From assembly GCF_010093535.1 (NCBI RefSeq), contig NW_022985162.1, positions 2,082,637 through 2,146,636 of the forward strand: a DNA stretch of 64,000 nt, in the 5' to 3' direction. The notes below the pieces were generated by a model, which saw nothing but the letters and a program-made list of their open reading frames with translations, was not told the origin of the DNA and ran no database searches. The position numbers were made by a program, and so were the translations under genes. Position 1 is the stretch's first letter. Each line of letters starts with the position of its first letter. This document shows positions 21,504-32,426 of the stretch, piece after piece. This DNA comes from Lindgomyces ingoldianus (taxonomy: Eukaryota; Ascomycota; Dothideomycetes; Pleosporales; Lindgomycetaceae).

Positions 21504-23620
21504 GGTGACGTTGGTAATGATAGCCCAAGCTTAAGAATGATAACCGATATAACGATAAACGAAAGTCGCCTTCAAAGGAGAGAAGAAGAAGCGAACGTGG
21601 GGGAAGAAGGTCTCACGAAGCAACAATTGAAGATATATGTAGAAGGGCCAGGTCGCCGATTTTGACTCGGAGTGTGGAGGATGTACGAATGTACGTGATA
21701 GAGAACCGAGCATCACACTGTGCGCCGCGTATCGTTGTTCTACTTGTCACCGGACCGACAGCTGCATGCGTAGGTAGTGTGCCACATATCGCCTCAATGG
21801 TCCATCACACGGCCAGGAATGTGTAAAGACCGATGGGAGCCCGGAGAAATGGGCTACAAGGGACTACTGTAACAATTCAATGTGATGAACCTCAGTGAGA
21901 CGCGCCTAGAGCCTAAATGGTGTTCAAAAAAAGGAAGTGATGCATACGTAGTAGACTCTCCAACAGTTTCCGGTCCCGAATAGCTGCAACGAGGTTACAT
22001 AGTTAGTGATTTCCTACAAGGTGCATGGCCTTTCACCATGACTTGAGGCGTATTGATGGCGCTGAACGAATCATTGCGGCTCCCTTCCGTGCGGATCCTT
22101 CAACCGATTCTAGTTAGAACGTAGTGCAGGGTACAGAAAGTGTGTGATGCACGCGGGAGCTAGGATATTGTTTATAGAACATCGACAATCATGCAATGCA
22201 AGAACGGAGGAGAATAAACGAAAACATCAAACTGCACACGGAGTATGTGTGAGGTAGCCCAAAAAGGAAATCTTGCAGGATCTTATCTGTTTATGCTTGT
22301 TGCTAGTTGGGAGGCCTTGAACGACAGTCTTCTGAATGACCCTGTCTTCACATTAGCTGACGACGTCGTCAGTGAAAGATGCATTCCTATGTGGTCAGCA
22401 AGATTCGTGGTTGTGGAGTGGAGTATGTTCTCCTACGACACTATCGAAGATCCGTAAAATAAAACCTGGAGAAGAGTAGATTCAGAGCAACGATCACAAT
22501 GAGATATTGTGGGGTGTTCTAGCTCTACCCTGATGGCCATATGTGATAACCAGGTCCTGTACCTCCTGGTGGCGGAGAGATGCGGGTACGGTGCCGAGAG
22601 TGCTTGTCCTGGATAGGGCCGATTGAGGATCACCAAAGGTCTAGGAGAACCTTGATATTGTTGCAAGTTTCATGCGAAGCCGAGAATTGGGGAAATTGAG
22701 ATGCAAGTGAAGCCAGGACGTGGGAGGTTGAAACAAGGATGTGGAGGCCGCGTGTTGAGGCCTTGGCGCCGACCTTCGGTCGCCAATCGAGTCGTGAATC
22801 CTCCGAACGGATCCAGCTTTCTGGTAAGGTTACGGAGCATAATATACTGATGAGGACAGGGCTGCCGTTCTTGCTACCTTTTGGACGTAGTCAGCCAGGG
22901 GAGACCTAACGAAATAATTGCGTCGCCAGGAAATAAGCCTCGTGATGGCGGCTCTTGTGGAGCAAGAAGCTTAGGCGCGTCGTAAGCCTTCTGAGTCCCT
23001 AATGCAGGAACGAAACGCTACCATTATATGCACTGGCAGCTTGTTTTCTGAGTACCATTTTCTCAAGGCTCCTCTCTACCAGAAAATGGGGCATCTGTTA
23101 CTAGTTAAATTCCTGACAAGGATAATCTCCCTTGTTAAGGACCGCTCGGCGGTCCATGTCAGAGAGGGGGCTAAAGCTGGGAGAATATTATCAAGGGAGG
23201 ATAGTCCGGGCATACATTATTTCCTATTCAGTGGCTAAGACCGATAGCTTGCGTTGCCGGCTCATCCGTAGCTGATGTGAAGATCTAAAAAGAAGTTTGG
23301 CAACGCATAAGCCTTGCAGTCTTGACCACTGAGGATGAGAGAGGGGTCCGATGACCTATTCGAGTATCAGTTCTGGGCCAGTTGGCCCTGTCGTTAGGAT
23401 GGATTAGTGCAGTGCGACTCGTCAGCTGCGAATGTGGTCCTTCGCTGGTTTGTCGACGCATCTCCTCCTCCTCGGTTGATACGGAAATTGATGTACAATC
23501 GATGAACATTTGATGTATATCAAAGCAGTCCCCCCTCTGAAACGCAATGTTCCAAGTTTGCGAATGCACCTAAACGCCTTCTGTCTTCAAGTCACTCTTT
23601 CCAACCTCGTATTGTTCAGT
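21504..23620. other. 2.1-kb intergenic, no gene seen
   Basis: This is the upstream region of the laccase and of the plus-strand small secreted protein. Two adjacent short inverted repeats occur near 23116-23155 (ACAAGG/CCTTGT, then GGACCGC/GCGGTCC with a 3-nt loop). A partly matching inverted CTCCCTTG segment occurs about 50 bp further on. They could be the relic of a small inverted-repeat element. No supportable gene. Confidence 0.4.
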
Positions 23621-24310
23621 ATGATTTTCAAAGCTTCTTTAGTCGTAGTGATCCTGACGTGCGTTGGTGAGGCTGTATCTCAGAACTCCAACTTCAGCCT
23701 GTATGCTTATGGAACTGGTCTGACCCCAGGCCTGAAACTTTTCTATGGAGATGGTTAGTCAGCTCAGGGCGTCCAAAAGATAAGACACTCACATATTGTG
23801 AAGGTCAAGCCTACGTTGGCCCTCGTGCTCCATCATTCGTATCTGAGTCGGCAAACATTTCTCGTAGGTCTGCCCATTCTCAGTTCTGGAATTCTTGCTA
23901 ACATCTCTAGTGACCAAGACCGAGGACAGCGCGGAGTTCGTGGCCACACCCGACCGTGCGATGAACTGGGTGTCCCAGCCAACAATGTATATAGACCTGA
24001 GCTCAGACGCCTTCGAGGCTGTAGGCTTCACCTTTAGTAATGAGACACTGCCGAGTAACTCCGCCATCTCCAACTTTGGATTGTATGGGGGATGGGCCTT
24101 CCACAAAAACGATGAAGAAACTGTGGAAATGAAGTTCTACGCGACTCCAACCAACGAATCTGACATATACCTGTAGGTTTCCGTTCAATTTTGTTGGATG
24201 ATGGAGGACTGACAGTGTCTAGGGTCAAATGGAATGCTGGGAGTACGAAGTCTGTGGACGGTATATCGATATCTTTGAGGACGATTGCTCCAGCGACTAT
24301 AACATCTTGA
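23621..24310 (+). CDS. small secreted protein, uncharacterised fungal family
   Basis: Four exons (23621-23753, 23804-23863, 23911-24172 and 24223-24310) separated by introns of 47-50 nt give 180 aa. The first 20 residues form a signal peptide (MIFKASLVVVILTCVGEAVSQ). The mature protein begins NFSLYAYGTGLTPGLKLFYGDGQ and continues with AYVGPRAPSF, TKTEDSAEFVATP and FGLYGGWAFH. It has several N-glycosylation sequons and no Cys in the mature part that I could find. Its length and exon layout resemble a group of fungal secreted proteins with an LYAYG-x-G start and a Y-x-DG-x-AY-x-G motif whose function is unknown to me. It is secreted by inference; a role in host or substrate interaction is speculation. 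Confidence 0.8.
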
Positions 24311-24802
24311 GCGCGCGCAGGCTTGCTCTCCCCTCCGCCAGGGCAGCGTCATTTAAATATCTCGTCTCTCCGCTTCACAGCATTCTTGGGCAATGTAGCG
24401 GGTTTTGCTTGTAACAACGGGATACTAGCAGTTCTTTAGAGTTCAATGGGATTTTCATTATCGCAAACAGACACATCTTGAATACTGGAGAGGAGCTGTG
24501 AAGTGTGTGGGTGACATTGGAATGAAATGGACAGCAGAGCGAGATGGCTTAGTCCTGCCGTGATCGGAAAAACGGTTTCGCCGTCTTCCGCCGTAGCTTT
24601 CAACCTGCACAAGCTCCGCGACAACTTCACTTAACCAACACGATTACTGCAACCGCCCAGGTTGTTTCCCCTTGAGTACGCAAAGCTGTGATCCTGTTCA
24701 ATTTCTCCTGTGCTAAACTGTCCGACTAAACATCCAGCTACAGCCTCGTTCAATATCCCCGCCGGCGGCGGTGCCGCATTCTTCCCCGCAACACCAGCCA
24801 AC
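24311..24802. other. promoter and 5' UTR of prp2
   Basis: This spacer of just under 500 bp has no gene. The prp2 reading frame is open upstream to about 24710, but no in-frame ATG precedes 24803, so the part nearest the gene is taken as 5' UTR. Confidence 0.5.
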
Positions 24803-27283
24803 ATGCCGCCCCAGGGCCGTAATCCTGAGGAGCTCACCGATTTGCGTCTGCGCTCTCGACAAGACTACCTCGCGAAACGTGAAGCTGAACAGCTTGCGCT
24901 TCTCCGAAAGCAGGTTGCCGAGGAAGCAGACGAGGAGCGCACCAACCCGAAGCTCAGCAAGCGCGAGCTCCAGGAGTTCGCCCGGAATCGCGAAACCCTC
25001 CGCCTTGCCGAGGAACGGCTTGCCATCGATGATCACCTCGATGGGTACCTTGTCCCTGACGCCGACTATAGCAACAAGGCAGAGGTGCTGAACAAACGAC
25101 ACAAAGAAGAGAAATATGTCACCGAGATCGACCAGTGGGAGAATGAGCAGACGGCGAAGGCAAGATCTCAAATAAAGCGCCCTGCAGTAAAGGAAGATGA
25201 CTATGAATTCGTCTTCGACGAGACCCAAGGCATACAATGGATCGCCGACGCAGCAAGCCGCCTCGATCCAGAAAAGCTGATGCTTCAGAAAATGCTAGAT
25301 GCAGCCGAGAAGAAGGCGCAGACTATCGATGAGACAAGGAAGAGTCTGCCCATGTTCACATTCCGAGAACAGATCCTAGCTGCTGTCGCAGAACATCAAG
25401 TCCTTATTGTGGTTGGCGAAACCGGGAGTGGCAAGACCACACAGCTGCCTCAATATCTCCATGAAGCAGGATATACCAAGGGGGGTTTGAAAGTGGGCTG
25501 CACCCAACCCCGTCGTGTCGCTGCTATGAGTGTGGCAGCTCGTGTGGCTGAGGAAATGGGAGTCAGACTAGGACAAGAAGTTGGATATGCTATCCGCTTC
25601 GAGGACAAGACTAGCGACAAGACTATTTTGAAGTACATGACGGATGGCATGCTTCTCCGAGAATTCCTCACCGAGCCGGATCTCGGGGGCTACTCAGCGC
25701 TCATGATCGACGAAGCTCATGAGAGAACTCTCCATACGGATATTCTCTTCGGGCTAGTCAAAGATATTGCGAGATATAGACCTGACCTGAAGCTTTTGAT
25801 ATCTTCTGCTACCATGGATGCTCAAAAGTTCAGCAGGTATTTCGACGATGCTCCAATCTTCAACATCCCTGGTCGACGCTACCCTGTAGACATTCACTAC
25901 ACGCCTCAGCCCGAAGCCAACTATCTTGCTGCAGCAGTCACCACCATCTTCCAAATCCATCTTTCCCAACCTTCGGGCGATATCCTAGTTTTCCTAACTG
26001 GTCAAGACGAAATTGAGGCAGCACAACAGAATCTTGAAGACACTGCGCGTAAATTAGGATCTAGGGCTCCTGAGTTGATCATTTGCCCGATCTATGCAAA
26101 TCTTCCCACAGATTTACAGGCTAAGATATTTGAACCGACACCTCCCAAGGCGAGAAAAGTTGTTCTTGCGACAAACATTGCAGAAACATCATTGACAATT
26201 GATGGTATTGTCTATGTGATAGATCCTGGCCTTGTCAAAGAGAATGTTTTCAATGCTCGCACCGGGATGGAGTCGTTGGTCGTGACTCCTTGCTCTCGAG
26301 CCTCTGCGAATCAACGAGCTGGTCGTGCTGGACGCGTCGGTCCTGGCAAATGTTTCAGGCTTTACACTAAATGGGCGTTCTACAATGAGCTGGAAGAGAG
26401 TACGACACCTGAGATCCAACGTACCAACCTAAACTCTGTTGTCCTCATGCTTAAATCCCTCGGCATTAATGACCTGATCAACTTTGACTTCATGGACGCT
26501 CCGCCCGCAGACACTCTTATTCGTGCTCTTGAGAACCTCTACGCCCTAGGAGCTCTAAACGACAAAGGCGAGCTCACCAAAATCGGTCGTCAGATGGCGG
26601 AATTTCCAACAGACCCAATGCTCGCTAAAGCCATCCTCGCCGCAGACAAATTTGGCTGCGTCGAAGAAGTCCTCTCCATCGTCGCCATGCTCTCTGAATC
26701 CGCAGCTCTCTTCTTCCGGCCTAAAGACAAGAAACTTTATGCCGATTCTGCCCGCGCACGATTTACAAACAAAGAAGGCGGTGATCATCTCACCTACCTC
26801 AACATCTGGAATCAGTGGGTGGATGCAGACTATAGTCCCATCTGGTCAAAAGAAAATTTCCTCCAGCAACGAAGTCTCACACGCGCACGTGATGTCCGCG
26901 ACCAACTCCAGAAACTCTGCGATCGCGTCGAGGTCGCCGTGTCGACGTGCGGTATTTCAGATCATATTGCTATTCGCAAGGCTATTACTGCAGGCTTCTT
27001 CCCCAATGCAGCGCGTCTCCAACGAGGAGGAGATTCGTACCGCACAGTCAAGAATGGAATGACAGTGTACTTGCATCCCAGCTCCACGCTCATGGAATCT
27101 CGGCCTAAGTGGGTCATCTTCTATGAACTGGTTTTGACGAGCAAGGAGTATATGAGGAGCAATATGCCACTGGAGCCTGAATGGTTGGTCGAAGTGGCAC
27201 CACATTATCACAAGACTTCCGAACTGGATAAGTTAGGCGTGGATAAGAAAATGCCCAAGGCACAGGGAAAAGCTCCAGCTTGA
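24803..27283 (+). CDS. prp2: spliceosomal DEAH-box RNA helicase, Prp2/DHX16 type
   Basis: This is an ATP-dependent RNA helicase that remodels the activated spliceosome before the first transesterification. It is a single exon of 826 aa from the ATG at 24803. The N-terminal 150 residues are charged and helical. The core carries motif [10 protein letters not shown] (residues about 204-212), Ia [19 protein letters not shown] (about 303), III SATMD, the GQDEIEAA segment, TNIAETSLT and [16 protein letters not shown]2 and OB-fold domains follow ([17 protein letters not shown] near the end). The sequence between motifs (for example [16 protein letters not shown], and [17 protein letters not shown]) matches Prp2/DHX16 better than Prp22, Prp16 or Prp43. 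The missing very N-terminal extension found in some orthologues may be real or may lie in an unseen upstream exon. It converges on the TFIIIC gene. Confidence 0.92.
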   Translation: MPPQGRNPEELTDLRLRSRQDYLAKREAEQLALLRKQVAEEADEERTNPKLSKRELQEFARNRETLRLAEERLAIDDHLDGYLVPDADYSNKAEVLNKRHKEEKYVTEIDQWENEQTAKARSQIKRPAVKEDDYEFVFDETQGIQWIADAASRLDPEKLMLQKMLDAAEKKAQTIDETRKSLPMFTFREQILAAVAEHQVLIVVGETGSGKTTQLPQYLHEAGYTKGGLKVGCTQPRRVAAMSVAARVAEEMGVRLGQEVGYAIRFEDKTSDKTILKYMTDGMLLREFLTEPDLGGYSALMIDEAHERTLHTDILFGLVKDIARYRPDLKLLISSATMDAQKFSRYFDDAPIFNIPGRRYPVDIHYTPQPEANYLAAAVTTIFQIHLSQPSGDILVFLTGQDEIEAAQQNLEDTARKLGSRAPELIICPIYANLPTDLQAKIFEPTPPKARKVVLATNIAETSLTIDGIVYVIDPGLVKENVFNARTGMESLVVTPCSRASANQRAGRAGRVGPGKCFRLYTKWAFYNELEESTTPEIQRTNLNSVVLMLKSLGINDLINFDFMDAPPADTLIRALENLYALGALNDKGELTKIGRQMAEFPTDPMLAKAILAADKFGCVEEVLSIVAMLSESAALFFRPKDKKLYADSARARFTNKEGGDHLTYLNIWNQWVDADYSPIWSKENFLQQRSLTRARDVRDQLQKLCDRVEVAVSTCGISDHIAIRKAITAGFFPNAARLQRGGDSYRTVKNGMTVYLHPSSTLMESRPKWVIFYELVLTSKEYMRSNMPLEPEWLVEVAPHYHKTSELDKLGVDKKMPKAQGKAPA

Positions 27284-27782
27284 AAGGTATGTGGATTTTT
27301 TGACGTCACTTACTATGCCTTTCCATGCCTGCCTCTACCCATCTCCGTGGGTCCATAGTTCTAGACAGTTCTGTGTTGGCCGGAATAAACGGTTATTAGC
27401 CTTGGGTACAGGGGAGGACAGGAGAATTAGAAAGATTGATAGTGAACCTTTTCCAGATCTATGAAGGTTCTTAAGTACTCTACCTAAGCATTTGGGTATG
27501 TAAGATATCGTCAAGGGGTAGGCTGGATGTGGATGGTATCGGCGAAGGAAAGGCTCCCATGTCAAAAGTGCAAATGTACGAGGTTAGATAAAGCCATTCT
27601 AGATGAGGGCATTCTAGGCTTGGAACATATACACAAGTCGTCAATATATATAATGCGTCAACGTATAACAAGGGACTTCATCCAAATTGAATTAAGCCAT
27701 CTAACTGCTTGCTGTAATTCTCTGTAGCGACAAAAGGATCCCTTTTGGTCCCTTAATCCTCTATACTACAGACATCGGTCCA
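27284..27782. other. convergent 3' spacer
   Basis: About 500 bp of A/T-rich DNA between the 3' ends of prp2 (plus) and the TFIIIC subunit (minus). No gene. Confidence 0.6.
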
Positions 27783-30325
27783 TCATCCAACGAACTTGCC
27801 CCCACAGTATATGCACGCATCACACGCCCAGAACAATAGCCTTGCCAGAGTCATAGACGGTAGAATACTCCCCTTTTGTTTATTTGCCCCTCCATTCCCT
27901 CGTAGATCTCCTTCACGTATCTCCGCGAGCGTCTCTGCGCCTTGCTCCATCTCCATCTCAACTTCCATATCATTCATCTCCAGCCGTACACGGCCTGACA
28001 CTGGCGTCGACGCCGCACTCGCAATTTCCTGCTCCCACACAAACTCATCACTGAAATACGGCTGACTGCAAATCCCACAATATTTCGAAATCCCTGGTGC
28101 CTGGATCGCCAGGAATGTGAGCCCGCATCTCACGAACTGATGGCCATTCGCACATTGCGCGGATTCGAGATCTTCCATCCGGAGATCGGCGTCGCAAAAG
28201 TCGCATCTTTCAATTGGTGGGGTGGAGGTTGAAGGTGGGAAGGCGGTGTCGACGCTGCTGAGAGTGAGAACGAGTTGGATGACATGTTGGCTGCTGGTGA
28301 GTATCTGTGTGCTGAAGTCGCTGGTTTGGGAGATTGCTGGGGGAAGGCGTTGGAGTTCTTTGGCGAGGCGGTGGGCTATCATTGTTTTCGCGATAGAGAT
28401 GGAGGTGGGCATGGTGGAGGTGGTCATGGTGGAGGTGGTCATGGTGGAGGTGGATGAGGAGGAGGGATAGGCAGTGGAGATGAGGATTTGGTAGCGGTCT
28501 TTTATGGTGTTTGTGTTGAGGAAGGCTCGTTGTTTGAATTGAGTGAGGAGGGCTGCTTCTGTGGCTGTTAGACCTGGAACTGGTATTACGGCTTTGCTGG
28601 TTGAGTTTTGGAGAGTAGTTCGTCTTGGGGAGTGCATTTGAAGTAACTTTTCGAGTATAGCTGTTTTTGCCTCCTCGACTTCTTCCTCGTTTTCAACGTT
28701 GTTCTCCCACCATTTCTTGATAGTAAAGAGCACCGCCTCTGCACTAATATTCCGGGCTGGAAAGCTAAGTTCGCTACCGTTGCCGCTCATGTTACTGACT
28801 GCGATTGTAGAACGTCGTTCGGAAGGAGTGATATACTCAATCATATCGGTCGGATGCAGAGTAAAGCAGCAGGCGACGAAGTCTCCAAGCGGTGATGACG
28901 AAAGACCCCATGTCTTCGCGTTCGCGTTCCCCCCGAGATCATGGTTGGCGCTGAAATACACCTGGTTTTCGTGGATTTGAGTACGCCAATATGGTTCCGA
29001 TGTGGCGGAGAGTCCCGCAGGGGAGACCTCTACAGCAGCGGTGGGATAACGGGTTGTGCCTATGATGGAAGAGAAGTGGACTATGCTTGAGTTGGGCGGC
29101 CGGACATCGAATGTGACACCTGAGTGATTTAGCGTGAAACGTATCGAGAGATTGGTGAGCTAATTACCTGAAATCGAGTCCCATCGACCGTCCAGGTCAT
29201 GAGTTGCGCGACTTAGAATCGATCCGTCCTCTGCAGAAATAGTTAAACAGATAAGTTCTGAAGCAGTGAAGACAGAGAGCATTAATGTATCGCCCGCTCC
29301 AATCTTGGGCGAGAATTCTAGTGGGCCTGAGTATCGTAGTTCGATTTCAGGATATACGACGTCTTGGCCTACGCTGGTCCCGTTTTGGGTATAGGATATG
29401 ACTCTTGCGCGAACATCAGTATTTGTAGCGTATGCAAGAACGGAGTGTAGTCCATCTTCGTGCGCAACCCAGGGGCTCCATGATAGATGGCAAATGTGCC
29501 GCTGCTCGAGGAGATATTCGTCAAAGATCCCTGGATCAGGGATGATGCTCTGAGGGCTACACAGGAGGGGAAAGTGGCCGAAGACCTCAGCCTTCCACTC
29601 CTCCTTTTGTCCAAAGGTTGATGTAGGTGAGCGAATGGAAACAAGGATAATATCATTATCATCATTGGAGACAGCAATCATGTAATGTCCCCAGGAAAGC
29701 TGGGTACCAACTTGGCCTGTTGAGCTCGCGCTGTCCATGCATGGCGCCCAAGAGTAGGCGCGTATTCGTTTTCGCAATCGTGCCTTTTCCTCAATTTCGG
29801 ACATGATCAGGCCTCTTCCTTCTTGTGGAAGGTCCAGAAAGTATTTCTCCAAAGCATCGTTAATGATTAATTGCCGATCCCATCCAGCAAGTTCTTGAGG
29901 TTTCGAATGCGAAGCCCAGATAGACAGGATGAGATTGGAGGTAAGCACAGCCAGCGCGCATCTTCTGTGCTTTGCAAGCCCAGGTGGGGACCACGAAATC
30001 CTAAGTGGAAGACTTTGTGATATCTCCTCGCCGATGGAGAATGTTTGAAGTGGTGCTGGGTCTTTGACTGGGAGCTCATCTTTGGTGAACCAGGATACCT
30101 GAATAGGGATATGACGCCACTGTATAAGGTCCGGCTCCAGCTCACCAGGGGCTTCAATAACCGGGAACTACAAAGCATTAGACCCCAATAATAGCACTTT
30201 GAGACCACAATACATACCAGAAGTTCGATGGCCTCGTCAGATGATAACGCAATGATTCCATCTGGAGACCAGCTAATCGCGAATGGACCCGACGGCCAGC
30301 ACCTGAGCTCTGTCACGTCTGACAT
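27783..30325 (-). CDS. TFIIIC 90-kDa/delta-type subunit (Pol III factor)
   Basis: This is a subunit of the RNA polymerase III factor TFIIIC, related to human GTF3C4 and S. pombe Sfc9. Three exons (30325-30218, 30167-29168 and 29119-27783) with introns of 50 and 48 nt give 814 aa. The N-terminal half is a WD40-like propeller (TFIIIC delta N-terminal type), with GPFAISWSPDG near residue 12, LRISWSPPG and ICHLSWSPW. The C-terminal half holds the TFIIIC zinc-finger region, with paired motifs CDFC, CANGH, CGICSQPY and a final CDACIYCGG. A low-complexity Ser/Thr/Met stretch (STMTTSTMTT) sits between them, encoded by a 15-bp repeat. It acts in the nucleus at tRNA and related promoters. Orthology at subunit level rests on domain order; which yeast name applies was left open. 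Confidence 0.88.
28410..28454. repeat. 15-bp minisatellite, three copies, inside the TFIIIC gene
   Basis: Three tandem copies of CATGGTGGAGGTGGT (the last with one change) start at 28410, 28425 and 28440. On the coding (minus) strand they give a Ser-Thr-Met-Thr-Thr repeat in a linker of the TFIIIC subunit. The unit is a multiple of three, so copy-number change would keep the frame. Confidence 0.9.
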
Positions 30326-30562
30326 TTTGTTTTGGACGTTTTCCTTGCATGTTCAAGTGGGAACCCGAACTTCATTGGTTGAGAAGATTATGTTTGAAGT
30401 CGTGATGGTGAAAGTTCGCTTCCAATTTGTAACTACCCCGCTCGAGTCATTGACTTGCAACCTTATTATTCAGGCAGTTCACCCAAATAAGAATGATACC
30501 TTTCAATCACTGTGTGCTAGGTCAAGTGAGAATATCTTAACTAGTTATTTCTATGTAATGGC

Positions 30563-32087
30563 TTAGCTAACAAACTTGAACAATTTTCCACCCACTTGAT
30601 CCCACTCATCATCCCATCGATGCTCGCTTTCCTTCAAAGCACCCAATTTCAACGTTGATAGTAGCCCATTTTTGTTTTCGAACACATCCACAAGCAGCCG
30701 TAAAAGCTCTTCCGAATTACCAAAACCTTTCCCATTTATGTCTTCTTTGACCAGTTCCGGCCACGCCTCAAATTTGCTCCACCCTACCACAGGCAGACCA
30801 GCGCCAAACATATCCACGACTTTCATTGGTAAATCCACGCCCGAAGACGAAGTATGTAGGGAAACGCCAAGATCCGCTGCCCCAAGCAGAGTAGCATAGT
30901 CTTCGGGCGTGAGCCACGCAGTTTGTATGACAACATTGAGCAGTTTCTTTTCCTGATTCATCTCTTGAACTTTAGAGAGATAGTGCTCTTTCAAGGGACC
31001 TTTGCCAGTAATGATCGCGAGGAGTTTGGGAAGCTGTGTCTTCGAGGCAGCGTGTGCTGAGTACGCACTAAGTGCATCTAGTAGGACGGAAAAGTCTTCG
31101 TCGGCCGTCCAAGAGGTTGCGCTGACAAGTAATTTCCATGGGGCTTTGGCCGTTGGTGAGAGATCTTGCGCGTACTGAGCTGTCTCTGGAAGACGAGCTA
31201 GAAACTTCGCCCTCTCTTGGCTATTAATTGGACGGAATATGGCGGCCGGCCGATCGTGCAAGGTATGGGCTGTAATTCCGTACTTGCTCTTCAAGACACG
31301 CGTCATAGCATCCGTCACAGTGAAATGGTGGGATGCAAGGCGGGCAAAGATGTTTTCATACAAGGCAGAGACCATAACCAGCGGATGAAGTGGCCCAAGT
31401 TTCAAGGCAAGGATAGAATAACCAAAGTTGTGCCAGTCGATTATAAGATCTGTGTTACGGAAGAAGCACACAAAAGCTGCAATAGTCAGCGTTGGAATAG
31501 ACGGCGGATTCTGAACAAGCATCCATCTGGCTGGCTCAGTTCGATATCCTAAAGCGCGGTAAAGGCTGCGGGCTTGCCAGAGAGCTTTGAGTGGTGCCAG
31601 AATAGGGAAGAGTAGCTTGCTGCTGGAGCGAAGGAATGTCGGGGCCGGAGTAAGTGATATGATCTTGATGCGTGGGCTTGACAAGATATCTGGATGAACT
31701 TCTGATTCTAGGAAGAAAAGTCAGCACATGAGAGGAGCAGTCTGTAAAAAGATCAAACAGACCTCTATATCCAATCAGATATACCCGACCTCCATGCTTT
31801 GCGATGCTAACTGCGTGATATTGCATACGTGGAGACCGGCCGATGTCTCCAAGGACAACCACCTGGACGGTCCTGCCGGGCCTAAACCACCCTGGCTGGT
31901 CTTTGTCTTTGCTTTTCTGTTTCTCTTCTTTCTCTTCTTTTTCTTCTTCAGGATCCTGGAGGACCTTGTCCCTGAAAGGGTCGTATTGTGAGGGCAAGGT
32001 CAGGAGGCATATTGTGAAGATGGAGGAAACGAGCACAGCCAGGAACAAGACCAACTCGAACCACCGATTGAAGTTGTCGCCGAACAT
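30563..32087 (-). CDS. alg1: Alg1 beta-1,4-mannosyltransferase (GT33)
   Basis: This ER-membrane enzyme adds the first mannose to dolichyl-PP-GlcNAc2 on the cytosolic face in N-glycan assembly. Two exons (32087-31763 and 31707-30563) with a 55-nt intron (GTCTGT...CCTAG) give 489 aa. The N-terminal membrane anchor is at residues about 10-30 ([20 protein letters not shown]). An acidic/Lys-rich insert ([17 protein letters not shown]) precedes the GT-B fold. Family motifs are [41 protein letters not shown] and [20 protein letters not shown], with the donor-site Glu/Asp region intact. The ATG at 32087 (MFGDNF) is chosen over an in-frame non-ATG extension. It is divergent from the zinc transporter gene, 339 bp away. 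Confidence 0.94.
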
Positions 32088-32426
32088 GGCTGTTGGGCGC
32101 AAGAAGTAGTAAGCCCTTCCCAAGGAGGAGAATTCCAAGGCCTACGGATTACATCCAAGTCACAAGCCACGCCAAGCCACAATCTGCGGAGATGAACGCC
32201 ACAGAACGGATTTCAGCGACTTGGGACCCCTGAAACCGCATCTGGAAACATCGCAACAATTCTGTTTCGCCTTTCACTCAAGCCACGCACGCTATTCACC
32301 AGCATATCCTCGCGTGAATACATCAGAGCCGACCGCTCTGGAACCGGGTGCAGGCCTGCCCCAGAGGTACGGCAAATACTCGTTGGGCGCGCTGAATCCT
32401 TTGAGGAACAACCTCCCTATGTTCAC
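32088..32426. promoter_or_regulatory. shared divergent promoter of alg1 and the zinc transporter
   Basis: Only 339 bp separate the two start codons, so both 5' UTRs and promoters must lie here. Repeated CAAGCCACGC/CCACGCCAAGCC motifs occur between 32159 and 32180. No canonical TATA box is evident. Co-regulation of the two ER-related genes is an inference. Confidence 0.5.
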
